Source: CAYLLT01 sp964591605
GTDB lineage: Bacteria; Planctomycetota; Phycisphaerae; UBA1845; PWPN01
NCBI GenBank assembly: GCA_964591605.1
Contig: CAZQEN010000236.1
Coordinates: 1 to 12,237, forward strand
DNA length: 12,237 nucleotides
Reading direction: 5' to 3'
The position numbers and the translations under genes are program-made. Position 1 is the first letter of the stretch; every line of letters starts with the position of its first letter. The notes beneath the pieces are model-generated. The model was not told the origin of the DNA, did not search any database, and worked only from the letters and a program-made list of their open reading frames with translations. This document shows positions 1-7,066 of the stretch, one piece after another.

Positions 1-264
1 CTCGAATGCCCTCCGGGCAAAGAAGTGAGAGCCGCCCGGAAAAACGGGCACACCCTGCTGAATCTGCGCTGAATTTTTTTCTGGCGTTGCGTCATCGGCC
101 GGGGTAAGCTGATTGGTCAGCGGCACGCGCAGGCCATCTCCCGTGCCGGTCAGAGGTCGGCCGTCGACGAATCTCCCTCGGCCGTCCTCCACGGGCCTTT
201 TCTATCGCACCTGAAGCGTGGGGGGTTCCCTTTCATGGGGCACACCTCTTTGAGGAGGAAGATT
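1..264. other. Leader region upstream of the repeat protein gene
   Basis: No complete gene is visible. In forward frame 1 an open stretch of 23 codons enters from the left edge and stops at TGA 70-72; its third positions are mostly G or C, so it could be the tail of an upstream gene, but it is too short to identify. A small hairpin (arms 34-38 and 45-49, GCCCG/CGGGC) and a run of seven T at 73-79 follow each other, but they are too far apart to form a normal intrinsic terminator. No promoter could be defended by eye. The ribosome binding site of the next gene lies at the end of the region. Confidence 0.4.
253..258 (+). promoter_or_regulatory. Shine-Dalgarno AGGAGG deciding the start of the repeat protein
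   Basis: A perfect AGGAGG lies six bases before ATG 265. It supports the start at 265 rather than the in-frame ATG at 235, which has no such site. The protein then begins directly with a signal peptide. Confidence 0.8.
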
Positions 265-3200
265 ATGCGCCTGTCAAGCATGGTCGGTCTGACGATTCTT
301 GCGCCGCTGGGCCTGGCCGGCCTGGCACGTCCCGGGCTCGGGCGGGTCTGCGCGCCCAATCCGCGCGGGACGGCGTGCGAAGCGACCGACTGTCTGAATG
401 CCGGGGATGAGTGCCGGGCGCGGTGCGCGCGGTACGACCCCTTCACGGGCGAGACGACGATCAGCCAGTGCGAGTGCATGAATCCGGACCAGTGCCAGTT
501 GGCGCCGCTGAGCAGCTACCTGACACCGGCGTGCGCGGTACCCGACAACGGCAGCGGCACGGCGGATCTGCCGCCGACCGGCTGTACGTATGTCACCCCT
601 GCGGACGACATGCGGATCGTGGACGGGCTGCCCCCGGGGACGACGGTGGAGATCGACGCGAGCCAGAGCAACTTTTCATGTCCAGGCGGTGGTGCGGTCT
701 GCTCCTTCCCGACCACACCGGGTGACTGCCGCGATCCGGGCGGAAGCCTGGGCGGGGAGAAGTCGTGCACCGTCGCGAGCCTGTCGATGCCGATGACGGG
801 CACGGGGTCGCTGGCGGGCTTCAACCGCAACATCGTGATCCCGATCTCGCTGGAGATCCACTCCGCGCCCAAGACGAACGGGATGCCGACGCAGTCGTTC
901 GCCACCGGGATGTTCCGGCTGTTCGGGCAGATTACCAGCGACCCGGATTTTGACCTGCTGCGGGTGACGGCGGGCACCGACTTCGGCCTGCCGAGCCCCG
1001 GCCACACGACGCTCACGCAACTGCCGGGCGGGAACTGGGCGGTGGACAGCTTCTTCGACATCACCTATCGCATCGATTTCGTGGGCGCCCCTGGCGGACC
1101 GCTGGCGGGCATGTCGGGCTCGACGACGGGCACCGTCCGCTTTCAGACCGGGGCTCCCCTGCCGGGTTGTCAGGGGAACTGTCCGCCCGGCACCGAGTGC
1201 AAGCAGGTCATGACGGCCAATCCGGACGGGTCGCTGAACGTCTGCTGCGAATGCGTAGAGCCGCCGGTATGCGAGCCCAATCCGGCCGGCACGGATTGCC
1301 TGGAGACCCTGTGCCCCACGGATGGCGAGCGGTGCCGTCCGAAATGCACACGATATGACCCGCAGACCGGACAGTCGGTGGTCACGCAGTGCGAGTGCGT
1401 CAACCCCGAGCAGTGTCACGCCGAACCCGGCGGGCCAGGGGTGGGGTGCACTGTCCCCGATAACGGCAGCGGTACCGTTGACCTGCCGCCGGCGGGCTGT
1501 ACGTACACAACGCCCGATGATGACATGCGCATCGTCGATGGGCTGCCCGCTGGTACGACGGTCGAGATCGACGCGAGCCAGAGCAACTTCTCATGCCCAG
1601 GATTAGGTGGTGGCGTCTGCTCCTTCCCGACCACACCGGCCGACTGCCGGGATCCGGGCGGGAGCCTGGGCGGGGAGAAGTCGTGCGCCGACGCGAGCCT
1701 GTCGATGCCGATGGTGGGCACGGGGTCGCTGGCGGGCTTCAACCGCAACATCGTGATCCCGATCTCGCTGGAGATCCACTCCGCGCCCAAGACGAACGGG
1801 ATGCCGACGCAGTCGTTCGCCACCGGGATGTTCCGGCTGTTCGGGCAGATTACCAGCGACCCGGATTTTGACCTGCTGCGGGTGACGGCGGGCACCGACT
1901 TCGGCCTGCCGAGCCCCGGCCACACGACGCTCACGCAACTGCCGGGCGGGAACTGGGCGGTGGACAGCTTCTTCGACATCACCTATCGCATCGATTTCGT
2001 GGGCGCCCCTGGCGGACCGCTGGCGGGCATGTCGGGCTCGACGACGGGCACCGTGCGGTTCCGCACCGGCTCGGCCGCGAGCTGCGTGGGGCTCTGCCCG
2101 CCCGGCACGGAATGCCGGCGGAACGTGACGGTCAACCCCGATGGCACGCTGGACATCTGCTGCGAGTGCGTCCCGATCCCGTGCGAGCCGAATCCCACGG
2201 GGACGGCGTGCAATCCGGCGCAGTGCCCGATCGAAGGCGAGGAGTGCCGCCCCCGCTGTGCGCGGCTGAATCCGTTCACCGGGCTGTACGAGGTGGTCGC
2301 GTGCGAGTGTGTTGACCCGAACTCGTGTCACCTGGAGATGACCGGGGGGAGCGGACAGGGCTGCGTCGTGCCGGACAACGGCAGCGGCACGGCGGAGCTG
2401 CCGCCGGTGGGATGCAGCTACAGCACGCCGGACGATGACATGAAAATCATTGACGGTCTGCCACCTGTGACCACCATTGAGATCGATGCGAGCCAGGGCA
2501 ACTTTGTCTGCCCGGGCGGCGGCGGCGGCGTGTGCTCATTCTTCCAGGGACCTTGCGCGCAGCCGGGCGGCACGCTGGGAGGCCGACAGAGCTGCGCGGA
2601 TGCGACCCTGGCCATGCCCATGCTCGGCACGGGGGCGCTGGTGGGATTCAACCGCTTCATCAACCTGCCGCTTTCTGTTGAGGTCCACACCGCCCCGCGG
2701 GTCAGCGGGGCGCCGGTCCAGTCGTTCGACACCGACATGTTCCGGATGTTCGGGCAGATCATCGGCGATCCGGATTTCGACCTGCTGCGGGTCACGGCGG
2801 GTTCTGATTTCGGCCTGCCGAGCCCCGGACACACCACGCTGACACAACTGGGCGGGAGTTGGGCGGTGGACAGCTTCTTCGACATCACGTACCGGATCGA
2901 TTTCGTTGGCAAGCCCGGCGGTTCGCTGGGCGGCATGTCCGGCTCGACCACGGGTACGATCCGGTTCCGCACGGGCGGCTCGCCGTCGACCTGCGTGGGC
3001 CTCTGCCCGCCGGGGACGGAGTGCAGGCAGCAGGTGACGCAGAATCCCGATGGCACGCTCGACATCTGCTGCGAGTGCGTCCCGATCCCGTGCGAGCCGA
3101 ATCCCACGGGGACGGCGTGCAATCCGGCGCAGTGCCCGATCGAAGGCGAGGAGTGCCGCCCCCGCTGTGCGCGGCTGAATCCGTTCACCGGGCTGTACGA

Positions 3201-4596
3201 GGTGGTCGCGTGCGAGTGTGTTGACCCGAACTCGTGTCACCTGGAGATGACCGGGGGGAGCGGACAGGGCTGCGTCGTGCCGGACAACGGCAGCGGCACG
3301 GCGGAGCTGCCGCCGGTGGGATGCAGCTACAGCACGCCGGACGATGACATGAAAATCATTGACGGTCTGCCACCTGTGACCACCATTGAGATCGATGCGA
3401 GCCAGGGCAACTTTGTCTGCCCGGGCGGCGGCGGCGGCGTGTGCTCATTCTTCCAGGGACCTTGCGCGCAGCCGGGCGGCACGCTGGGAGGCCGACAGAG
3501 CTGCGCGGATGCGACCCTGGCCATGCCCATGCTCGGCACGGGGGCGCTGGTGGGATTCAACCGCTTCATCAACCTGCCGCTTTCTGTTGAGGTCCACACC
3601 GCCCCGCGGGTCAGCGGGGCGCCGGTCCAGTCGTTCGACACCGACATGTTCCGGATGTTCGGGCAGATCATCGGCGATCCGGATTTCGACCTGCTGCGGG
3701 TCACGGCCGGCACTGATTTCGGCCTGCCCAGCCCGGGGCATACCACGCTGACGCAGTTGCCGGGCGGCAACTGGACGGTCGACAGCTTCTTCGACATCAC
3801 GTACCGAATCGACTTTGTGGGCCGGCCGGGCGGGGCCTTGGCGGGCCTGTCGGGCTCGACGACGGGCACGATCCGGTTCGCGGTCGGCAACGCCCCGCAA
3901 TGCAGGGGCATCTGCCACCCGGGCACGACGTGCGCTCAGACCGTGACCGTCAACCCCGATGGTTCGATCACCCGGTGCTGCGAGTGCCGGACGCCGCCGG
4001 TCATCACGCAATGGCGGAGCGTGCGCACACACGCCGGGACGCCGCTGAGCATCCTCCTCGATGCGACGGCCAGCGGAAACGGGCTCACCGGGCCGACCGT
4101 CGAAACCCGGATCGGGGGGATCCAGCAGATCGAGATCGACTTCGATCAGCCGGTGGTGCTGGTGAACCCGGCGGCCGTGTCGGTCGTGGGCCGCACAACC
4201 AGTTATCCGGGCGGGTTGATGGGGCCGGCCACGCCGTACGTGCCGGCGAGCGTGACGCTCGTGGCGCCGACGACGCTGGCCCTCACGTTCCTGCCGGGGG
4301 CGCTGCCGAACCGGTCGTGCTACCAGTTTGATGTGGCAGGTGCAGTGGAGAACACCGCCAGCATGGCCCTGGCGGGTGATCCGGACTGCAACGCGCGGGC
4401 GCTGGTGGGTGATACGACGATGAGCGGCGGGATCACGCTCAGCGACGCGATCTGGACGAAGCTGCAGATCGGCACGGCGGCCGCGTCGCTGCCGGAGCAC
4501 GATATCGACCTGAGCGGCGGAACGATCGACATCGCCGACGCGCTGGCGGCCAAGGGCGGGGTCGCGAGCCCGCCGAGACGGGCGTTGTGCCCGTAA
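265..4596 (+). CDS. Large exported Cys-rich repeat protein with dockerin-like tail
   Basis: Unrecognised 1443-residue secreted protein. Residues 1-26 resemble a Sec signal peptide (MRLSS, then a hydrophobic Leu/Gly/Ala stretch). Four homologous units follow at about 29-335, 336-639, 640-942 and 943-1244. Each has a Cys-rich head (C-x-PNP-x-GT-x-C ... GE-x-CRP-x-C ... CECV), a roughly 190-residue probably beta-rich core (VPDNGSGT, DDM-x-I-x-DGLP, EIDASQ-x-NF, FDLLRVTAG, FFDITYRIDFVG, SGSTTGT) and a second Cys cluster ending NPDG...CCEC. Residues 1245-1443 are unique. About 1382-1431 resemble two degenerate dockerin calcium loops (GDTTMSGGITLSD and DIDLSGGTIDIADA), which lack several acidic ligands. 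The many paired cysteines suggest a disulfide-stabilised extracellular or envelope structural protein. That role is inference; no catalytic motif is seen. The gene stands alone, followed by a gap of 551 bases. Confidence 0.85.
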   Translation: MRLSSMVGLTILAPLGLAGLARPGLGRVCAPNPRGTACEATDCLNAGDECRARCARYDPFTGETTISQCECMNPDQCQLAPLSSYLTPACAVPDNGSGTADLPPTGCTYVTPADDMRIVDGLPPGTTVEIDASQSNFSCPGGGAVCSFPTTPGDCRDPGGSLGGEKSCTVASLSMPMTGTGSLAGFNRNIVIPISLEIHSAPKTNGMPTQSFATGMFRLFGQITSDPDFDLLRVTAGTDFGLPSPGHTTLTQLPGGNWAVDSFFDITYRIDFVGAPGGPLAGMSGSTTGTVRFQTGAPLPGCQGNCPPGTECKQVMTANPDGSLNVCCECVEPPVCEPNPAGTDCLETLCPTDGERCRPKCTRYDPQTGQSVVTQCECVNPEQCHAEPGGPGVGCTVPDNGSGTVDLPPAGCTYTTPDDDMRIVDGLPAGTTVEIDASQSNFSCPGLGGGVCSFPTTPADCRDPGGSLGGEKSCADASLSMPMVGTGSLAGFNRNIVIPISLEIHSAPKTNGMPTQSFATGMFRLFGQITSDPDFDLLRVTAGTDFGLPSPGHTTLTQLPGGNWAVDSFFDITYRIDFVGAPGGPLAGMSGSTTGTVRFRTGSAASCVGLCPPGTECRRNVTVNPDGTLDICCECVPIPCEPNPTGTACNPAQCPIEGEECRPRCARLNPFTGLYEVVACECVDPNSCHLEMTGGSGQGCVVPDNGSGTAELPPVGCSYSTPDDDMKIIDGLPPVTTIEIDASQGNFVCPGGGGGVCSFFQGPCAQPGGTLGGRQSCADATLAMPMLGTGALVGFNRFINLPLSVEVHTAPRVSGAPVQSFDTDMFRMFGQIIGDPDFDLLRVTAGSDFGLPSPGHTTLTQLGGSWAVDSFFDITYRIDFVGKPGGSLGGMSGSTTGTIRFRTGGSPSTCVGLCPPGTECRQQVTQNPDGTLDICCECVPIPCEPNPTGTACNPAQCPIEGEECRPRCARLNPFTGLYEVVACECVDPNSCHLEMTGGSGQGCVVPDNGSGTAELPPVGCSYSTPDDDMKIIDGLPPVTTIEIDASQGNFVCPGGGGGVCSFFQGPCAQPGGTLGGRQSCADATLAMPMLGTGALVGFNRFINLPLSVEVHTAPRVSGAPVQSFDTDMFRMFGQIIGDPDFDLLRVTAGTDFGLPSPGHTTLTQLPGGNWTVDSFFDITYRIDFVGRPGGALAGLSGSTTGTIRFAVGNAPQCRGICHPGTTCAQTVTVNPDGSITRCCECRTPPVITQWRSVRTHAGTPLSILLDATASGNGLTGPTVETRIGGIQQIEIDFDQPVVLVNPAAVSVVGRTTSYPGGLMGPATPYVPASVTLVAPTTLALTFLPGALPNRSCYQFDVAGAVENTASMALAGDPDCNARALVGDTTMSGGITLSDAIWTKLQIGTAAASLPEHDIDLSGGTIDIADALAAKGGVASPPRRALCP
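349..1269 (+). repeat. Repeat unit 1 of the Cys-rich protein
   Basis: First of four in-frame units of about 0.9 kb, starting at the codon for the first Cys of C-x-PNP. It is the most divergent in its head. From 798 to 1136 it is base-for-base identical to unit 2 at 1716-2054. Confidence 0.85.
1270..2181 (+). repeat. Repeat unit 2 of the Cys-rich protein
   Basis: Second unit, 912 bases. Its core and tail copy unit 1 at an offset of 918 bases, with an identical block of about 339 bases at 1716-2054. Its head (1270-1700) differs from unit 1 by many substitutions and small in-frame indels, including extra Gly codons before the VCSF segment. Confidence 0.85.
2182..3090 (+). repeat. Repeat unit 3 of the Cys-rich protein
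   Basis: Third unit, 909 bases. From 2152 (just before the unit boundary) to 2798 it appears identical to 3061-3707 in unit 4. The two then diverge, for example TAGSDFG against TAGTDFG and LGGSWAVD against LPGGNWTVD. It has a run of five GGC/GGT Gly codons before VCSF. Confidence 0.85.
3091..3996 (+). repeat. Repeat unit 4 of the Cys-rich protein
   Basis: Fourth unit, about 906 bases. Its first two thirds match unit 3 exactly at an offset of 909 bases. The last third resembles units 1 and 2 (LPGGNW) in protein, but with its own codon choices. It ends at the CCEC cluster, before the unique C-terminal region. Confidence 0.85.
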
Positions 4597-4601
4597 TGCG
4601 G

Positions 4602-4621
4602 GCTGCGAGAGGCAGCTTATT
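4602..4621 (+). terminator. Possible weak intrinsic terminator after the repeat protein gene
   Basis: A 5-bp GC-rich stem (GCTGC 4602-4606 with GCAGC 4612-4616, five-base loop) is followed at once by TTATT. It lies six bases after the stop codon at 4594-4596. A second small hairpin (4589-4593 with 4599-4603) contains the stop codon itself. The T run is short, so the call is tentative. Confidence 0.3.
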
Positions 4622-4885
4622 CCCGGCGACACGCGCACGCTACGACCCCGCTGGCAGGGGTGCGGAGTGCCTGTGGATTCCCTCTCTCTCGAGAAACACC
4701 ATCTCCGTTACACGAATCCGCTCCACTCCAGGCGGACGGGTTTGAGACTGTGCGATGGCACCGTGGCAGAGGGGCAGGCTTCGTCAATGGCGTTCGAATA
4801 CGCTGACCGACGTACCCGTGACGCCCGGGTGGGGTCATGACGTAACTTGTGGTGTTGACGAGGCTTCCGGGCGGTCTCACAATAG

Positions 4886-4940
4886 GATGCATCGGGATCT
4901 TCCCGGCGCGCCGGGACACGTGCAGGCGGGACGCCTGCAC
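4886..4940. repeat. Cluster of palindromes, probable dispersed REP-like element
   Basis: Three palindromes lie side by side: GATGCATC at 4886-4893, TCCCGGCGCGCCGGGA at 4901-4916 (a perfect 16-base palindrome), and a 9-bp stem GTGCAGGCG/CGCCTGCAC at 4920-4928 and 4932-4940 with loop GGA. Such compact GC-rich palindrome pairs in a spacer resemble the short dispersed elements common in large planctomycete-type genomes. Only one copy is present here, so that it is dispersed is inference. Confidence 0.5.
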
Positions 4941-5137
4941 CACAATCGCCCCGGCCCTTGGATGGTGTCACGGACCGGGTGAAGGAGTGGCGGCAGGATT
5001 GGCCGGCCGGTGGTGAGGGCTGCATCGTTTGCAGGGGCTGGAAGAATCCCCACATCGTGATATCATTCACAGGTCGGGCCCCCTCTGCTGAATTCGTGTT
5101 GCACCTGTGGGCGGAGCGTCGGTTCAGGCCGTGGGCT

Positions 5138-5141
5138 GGAG
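5138..5141 (+). promoter_or_regulatory. Ribosome binding site of the ferredoxin-Rieske gene
   Basis: GGAG lies six bases before ATG 5148. An in-frame TTG at 5145 directly precedes this ATG; the spacing favours the ATG. Confidence 0.55.
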
Positions 5142-5147
5142 TGTTTG

Positions 5148-6176
5148 ATGGCGACCAAGCAGTTGGTAACGAAGGTCTGGATCGCGCCGGGCTGCATCGT
5201 GTGCGACGCGTGCGAGACGACGTGTCCGGAAGTGTTCGACGTGCAGGAGACGACGTGCATCATCCGGCCCGAGGCGCTGGACGCGGAGTTCACGAAGCCC
5301 ATCACTCAGTCGATCATCGAGGCGGCCGAGGAGTGCCCGGTCGAGGTCATCAAATTCGAGACGATCGAGGTCGAGGCTCCGGATGAGCCGGCGGCGGCGC
5401 CGGAGCCGGCGGCGGCGGAAGCGGCGGCGGCACCGGCGGTGAGCGCGGCAAAACCGCAGGCGGCGGTCGAGCCCGAGACGGTCCGGTCGCCGCGGGAAGT
5501 CGACCCGGCGATTGCGGCGCTGCTTAGGGCCACGACGTCGCGCGGGGGCAAGGAGGGGCATGTGAAGGGTCCGCCGGCGTCTCCGCCGGCCGTGCGGGCG
5601 CTGCGGAATCGGCCGCTTAACGACCTGCCTCCGGATGCCCGCTATGAGCGGCTTCTAGAAGCAGCGAAGGCGGAGAAGGCGGCGAGCAAGGTGTCGCGGC
5701 GGGCGGTGATCACGGCGGCCGGTGTGGGCTGGATCGCGTTCGGGGCCAGTGCGGCGGTCGGAGCCGGGGTCCTGCAGCGGTTCATGATGCCCAACGTGCT
5801 CGAGGAGCCGGATCCGAAGGTCCGGGTCGGGTCCCTGAGCACGTTCGCCGAGATGCCGGTGGGGAGCGTCAACGAGGATTTCAAGCCCAAGGGCATCTGG
5901 CTGATCCGGATCGATGGAGCGGTGGCGGCACTGAGCACGACGTGCACGCATCTGGGCTGCATCCCGAACTGGCTCGCGAACGACCGGAAGTTCAAGTGCC
6001 CGTGCCACGGGAGCGGGTTCATGCAGACCGGCGTCAACTTCGAGGGTCCGGCGCCGCGGCCGCTTGAGCGGTTCAAGGTGAGCATCGAGGACGGAATCCT
6101 CGTGGTGGACCGCAGCAAGAAGTTCCAGCAGGAAAAGGGGGAGTGGGCCAACCCCGACAGCTACGTCACAGTTTGA
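5148..6176 (+). CDS. Ferredoxin-Rieske fusion, iron-sulfur subunit of a Rieske/cytochrome b complex
   Basis: A 342-residue electron-transfer subunit. Residues 1-75 form a single-cluster ferredoxin: C16-x2-C19-x2-C22-x3-C26-P, with a distant C63-P as the expected fourth ligand, as in Thermotoga-type [4Fe-4S] ferredoxins; C26 and C37 are spare. Residues 76-180 are an Ala/Pro-rich, then charged linker. S183-R184-R185 plus a hydrophobic stretch to about 209 is a Tat-like signal anchor typical of Rieske proteins. Residues 225-325 are the Rieske domain: C266-T-H268-L-G-C271 and C284-P-C286-H287-G-S289. C266, H268, C284 and H287 bind the [2Fe-2S] cluster and C271/C286 form the disulfide. The Tyr found two residues after the conserved Ser in mitochondrial and b6f Rieske proteins is Phe291 here. 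Expected topology: ferredoxin in the cytoplasm, Rieske head outside. First gene of the complex operon, with cytochrome b genes next. Confidence 0.93.
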   Translation: MATKQLVTKVWIAPGCIVCDACETTCPEVFDVQETTCIIRPEALDAEFTKPITQSIIEAAEECPVEVIKFETIEVEAPDEPAAAPEPAAAEAAAAPAVSAAKPQAAVEPETVRSPREVDPAIAALLRATTSRGGKEGHVKGPPASPPAVRALRNRPLNDLPPDARYERLLEAAKAEKAASKVSRRAVITAAGVGWIAFGASAAVGAGVLQRFMMPNVLEEPDPKVRVGSLSTFAEMPVGSVNEDFKPKGIWLIRIDGAVAALSTTCTHLGCIPNWLANDRKFKCPCHGSGFMQTGVNFEGPAPRPLERFKVSIEDGILVVDRSKKFQQEKGEWANPDSYVTV

Positions 6177-6280
6177 TGGGTCAGTGGTCGGTTGTCCGCT
6201 GCAAGACCGGACTTCAAACGGCCACCGACCATCGACCCGTGACAACGGACGACCAACTACTGACAACGGACGATTGACAC
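6177..6280. other. 104-base spacer with short direct repeats
   Basis: Lies between the Rieske and cytochrome b genes. A 13-base word, TGACAACGGACGA, occurs at 6240-6252 and 6261-6273 (period 21), and related words (GGTCGGTTGTCCG) occur near 6187. The sequence is less GC-skewed than the flanking genes and looks like a short repeat insertion. No clear ribosome binding site precedes ATG 6281; only a weak GGA lies about ten bases before it. Confidence 0.55.
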
Positions 6281-7066
6281 ATGAGCATGCTGGGTCGGTT
6301 TACCGACTACATTCGCGAATCACAGGTGTGGGGCTCGATCTTCCGGCACGGGATACCGCGAGACCGGCGGACGCGGGCGATGGCGGTGCTGAGCAACGTG
6401 TTTCTGCACCTGCATCCGGTCGCGGTGCGCAAGAGCGGGCTGCGGCTGTCGTTCACGTGGTGCATGGGCGGGCTGACGTTCTTCCTGTTCCTGGTCGAGG
6501 TGGTGACCGGGATTCTGCTGATGTTCTACTACCGGCCGGTGGCCGAGTATGCGTACAAGGACATCCAGGGACTGCGGGCGCATGTGACGCTGGGGCTCCT
6601 GCGGGAGCTGCACCGGTGGGGTGCGCATGCGATGATCATCGCGATCTGGCTGCACATGCTGCGGGTGTTCCTGACGGGCAGCTACAAACCGCCGCGCGAG
6701 TTCAACTGGGTCGTCGGCGTGATTCTGCTGGTGCTCACCATGCTGCTGTCGTTCACGGGGTACCTGCTGCCGTGGGACCAACTCGCGATGTGGGCGATCA
6801 CGGTGGGGTCGAACATGGCGCGGGCCACGCCGTTCCTGGGGCATGAAGGGCCGGGGGCGTCTCTGGTGAGGATTGGCGATGTGCCGCTGGTGCATGCCGG
6901 GGATGACGCGCGATTCGGCCTGCTGGCGGGGACGTTCGTCGGGCCGGCGGCGATCCTGCGCTTTTACGTGCTGCACTGCGTGGCGCTGCCGACGGTGGTG
7001 ACGGTGCTGATCGCGGTTCATTTCTGGCGGATTCGCAAGGATGGCGGAATCTCGGGGCCGCTTTGA
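6281..7066 (+). CDS. petB: Cytochrome b6-like subunit (N-terminal half of cytochrome b)
   Basis: A 261-residue di-heme membrane subunit that carries electrons from the Qo to the Qn site. Four helices are visible: A about 55-84, B 108-133, C 142-164, D 226-250. Heme ligands are H111/H125 in helix B (14 apart) and H232/H247 in helix D (15 apart, the b6-type spacing rather than the bc1-type 14). FTGYLLPWDQ follows helix C, and the C-terminus IRKDGGISGPL closely matches cytochrome b6. Cys61 in WCMGGLT sits where cytochrome b6 has the Cys that binds heme ci covalently (YCLGGIT). The C-D loop (about 172-225) is longer than in b6. An in-frame TGA at 6275-6277 fixes the start at ATG 6281 or later; ATG 6287 is the alternative. 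The partner half is the next gene. Confidence 0.93.
   Translation: MSMLGRFTDYIRESQVWGSIFRHGIPRDRRTRAMAVLSNVFLHLHPVAVRKSGLRLSFTWCMGGLTFFLFLVEVVTGILLMFYYRPVAEYAYKDIQGLRAHVTLGLLRELHRWGAHAMIIAIWLHMLRVFLTGSYKPPREFNWVVGVILLVLTMLLSFTGYLLPWDQLAMWAITVGSNMARATPFLGHEGPGASLVRIGDVPLVHAGDDARFGLLAGTFVGPAAILRFYVLHCVALPTVVTVLIAVHFWRIRKDGGISGPL

Larger units (their letters stand above)
4597..5147. other. Long intergenic region with hairpins, no supported gene
   Basis: About 550 bases without a convincing gene. The open frames on the minus strand lack ribosome binding sites and cross palindromic DNA, so I treat them as chance. The region holds a possible terminator at 4602-4621, a hairpin ACCCC/GGGGT around 4641-4660 with no T run, a pair of strong palindromes at 4901-4940 listed separately, and near its right end the ribosome binding site of the Rieske gene. 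No sigma-70-like promoter could be picked reliably. Confidence 0.5.

Noticed and set aside
34..79. Hairpin followed by a T run near the left edge
   Set aside because: The stem (34-49) ends 23 bases before the T run (73-79), too far for an intrinsic terminator, and no strong stem abuts the T run.
235..264. Upstream ATG 235 as start of the repeat protein
   Set aside because: It lacks a ribosome binding site, while AGGAGG lies at the right distance before ATG 265, and the signal peptide begins naturally there.
265..3996. Repeat array considered as CRISPR or tandem satellite
   Set aside because: The units are about 0.9 kb, in frame and encode homologous protein domains; there are no short repeats with unique spacers.
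3445..4638. 397-codon open frame on the minus strand within the repeat protein gene
   Set aside because: It is antisense to a gene with a signal peptide, ribosome binding site and conserved repeat units. Long antisense frames are expected in GC-rich repeated coding DNA, and its Arg-rich protein has no domain.
4617..5070. Two minus-strand open frames in the long intergenic region
   Set aside because: No ribosome binding site, mutual overlap, and they translate palindromic repeat DNA. The protein texts look like those of dispersed repeats, not of a gene.
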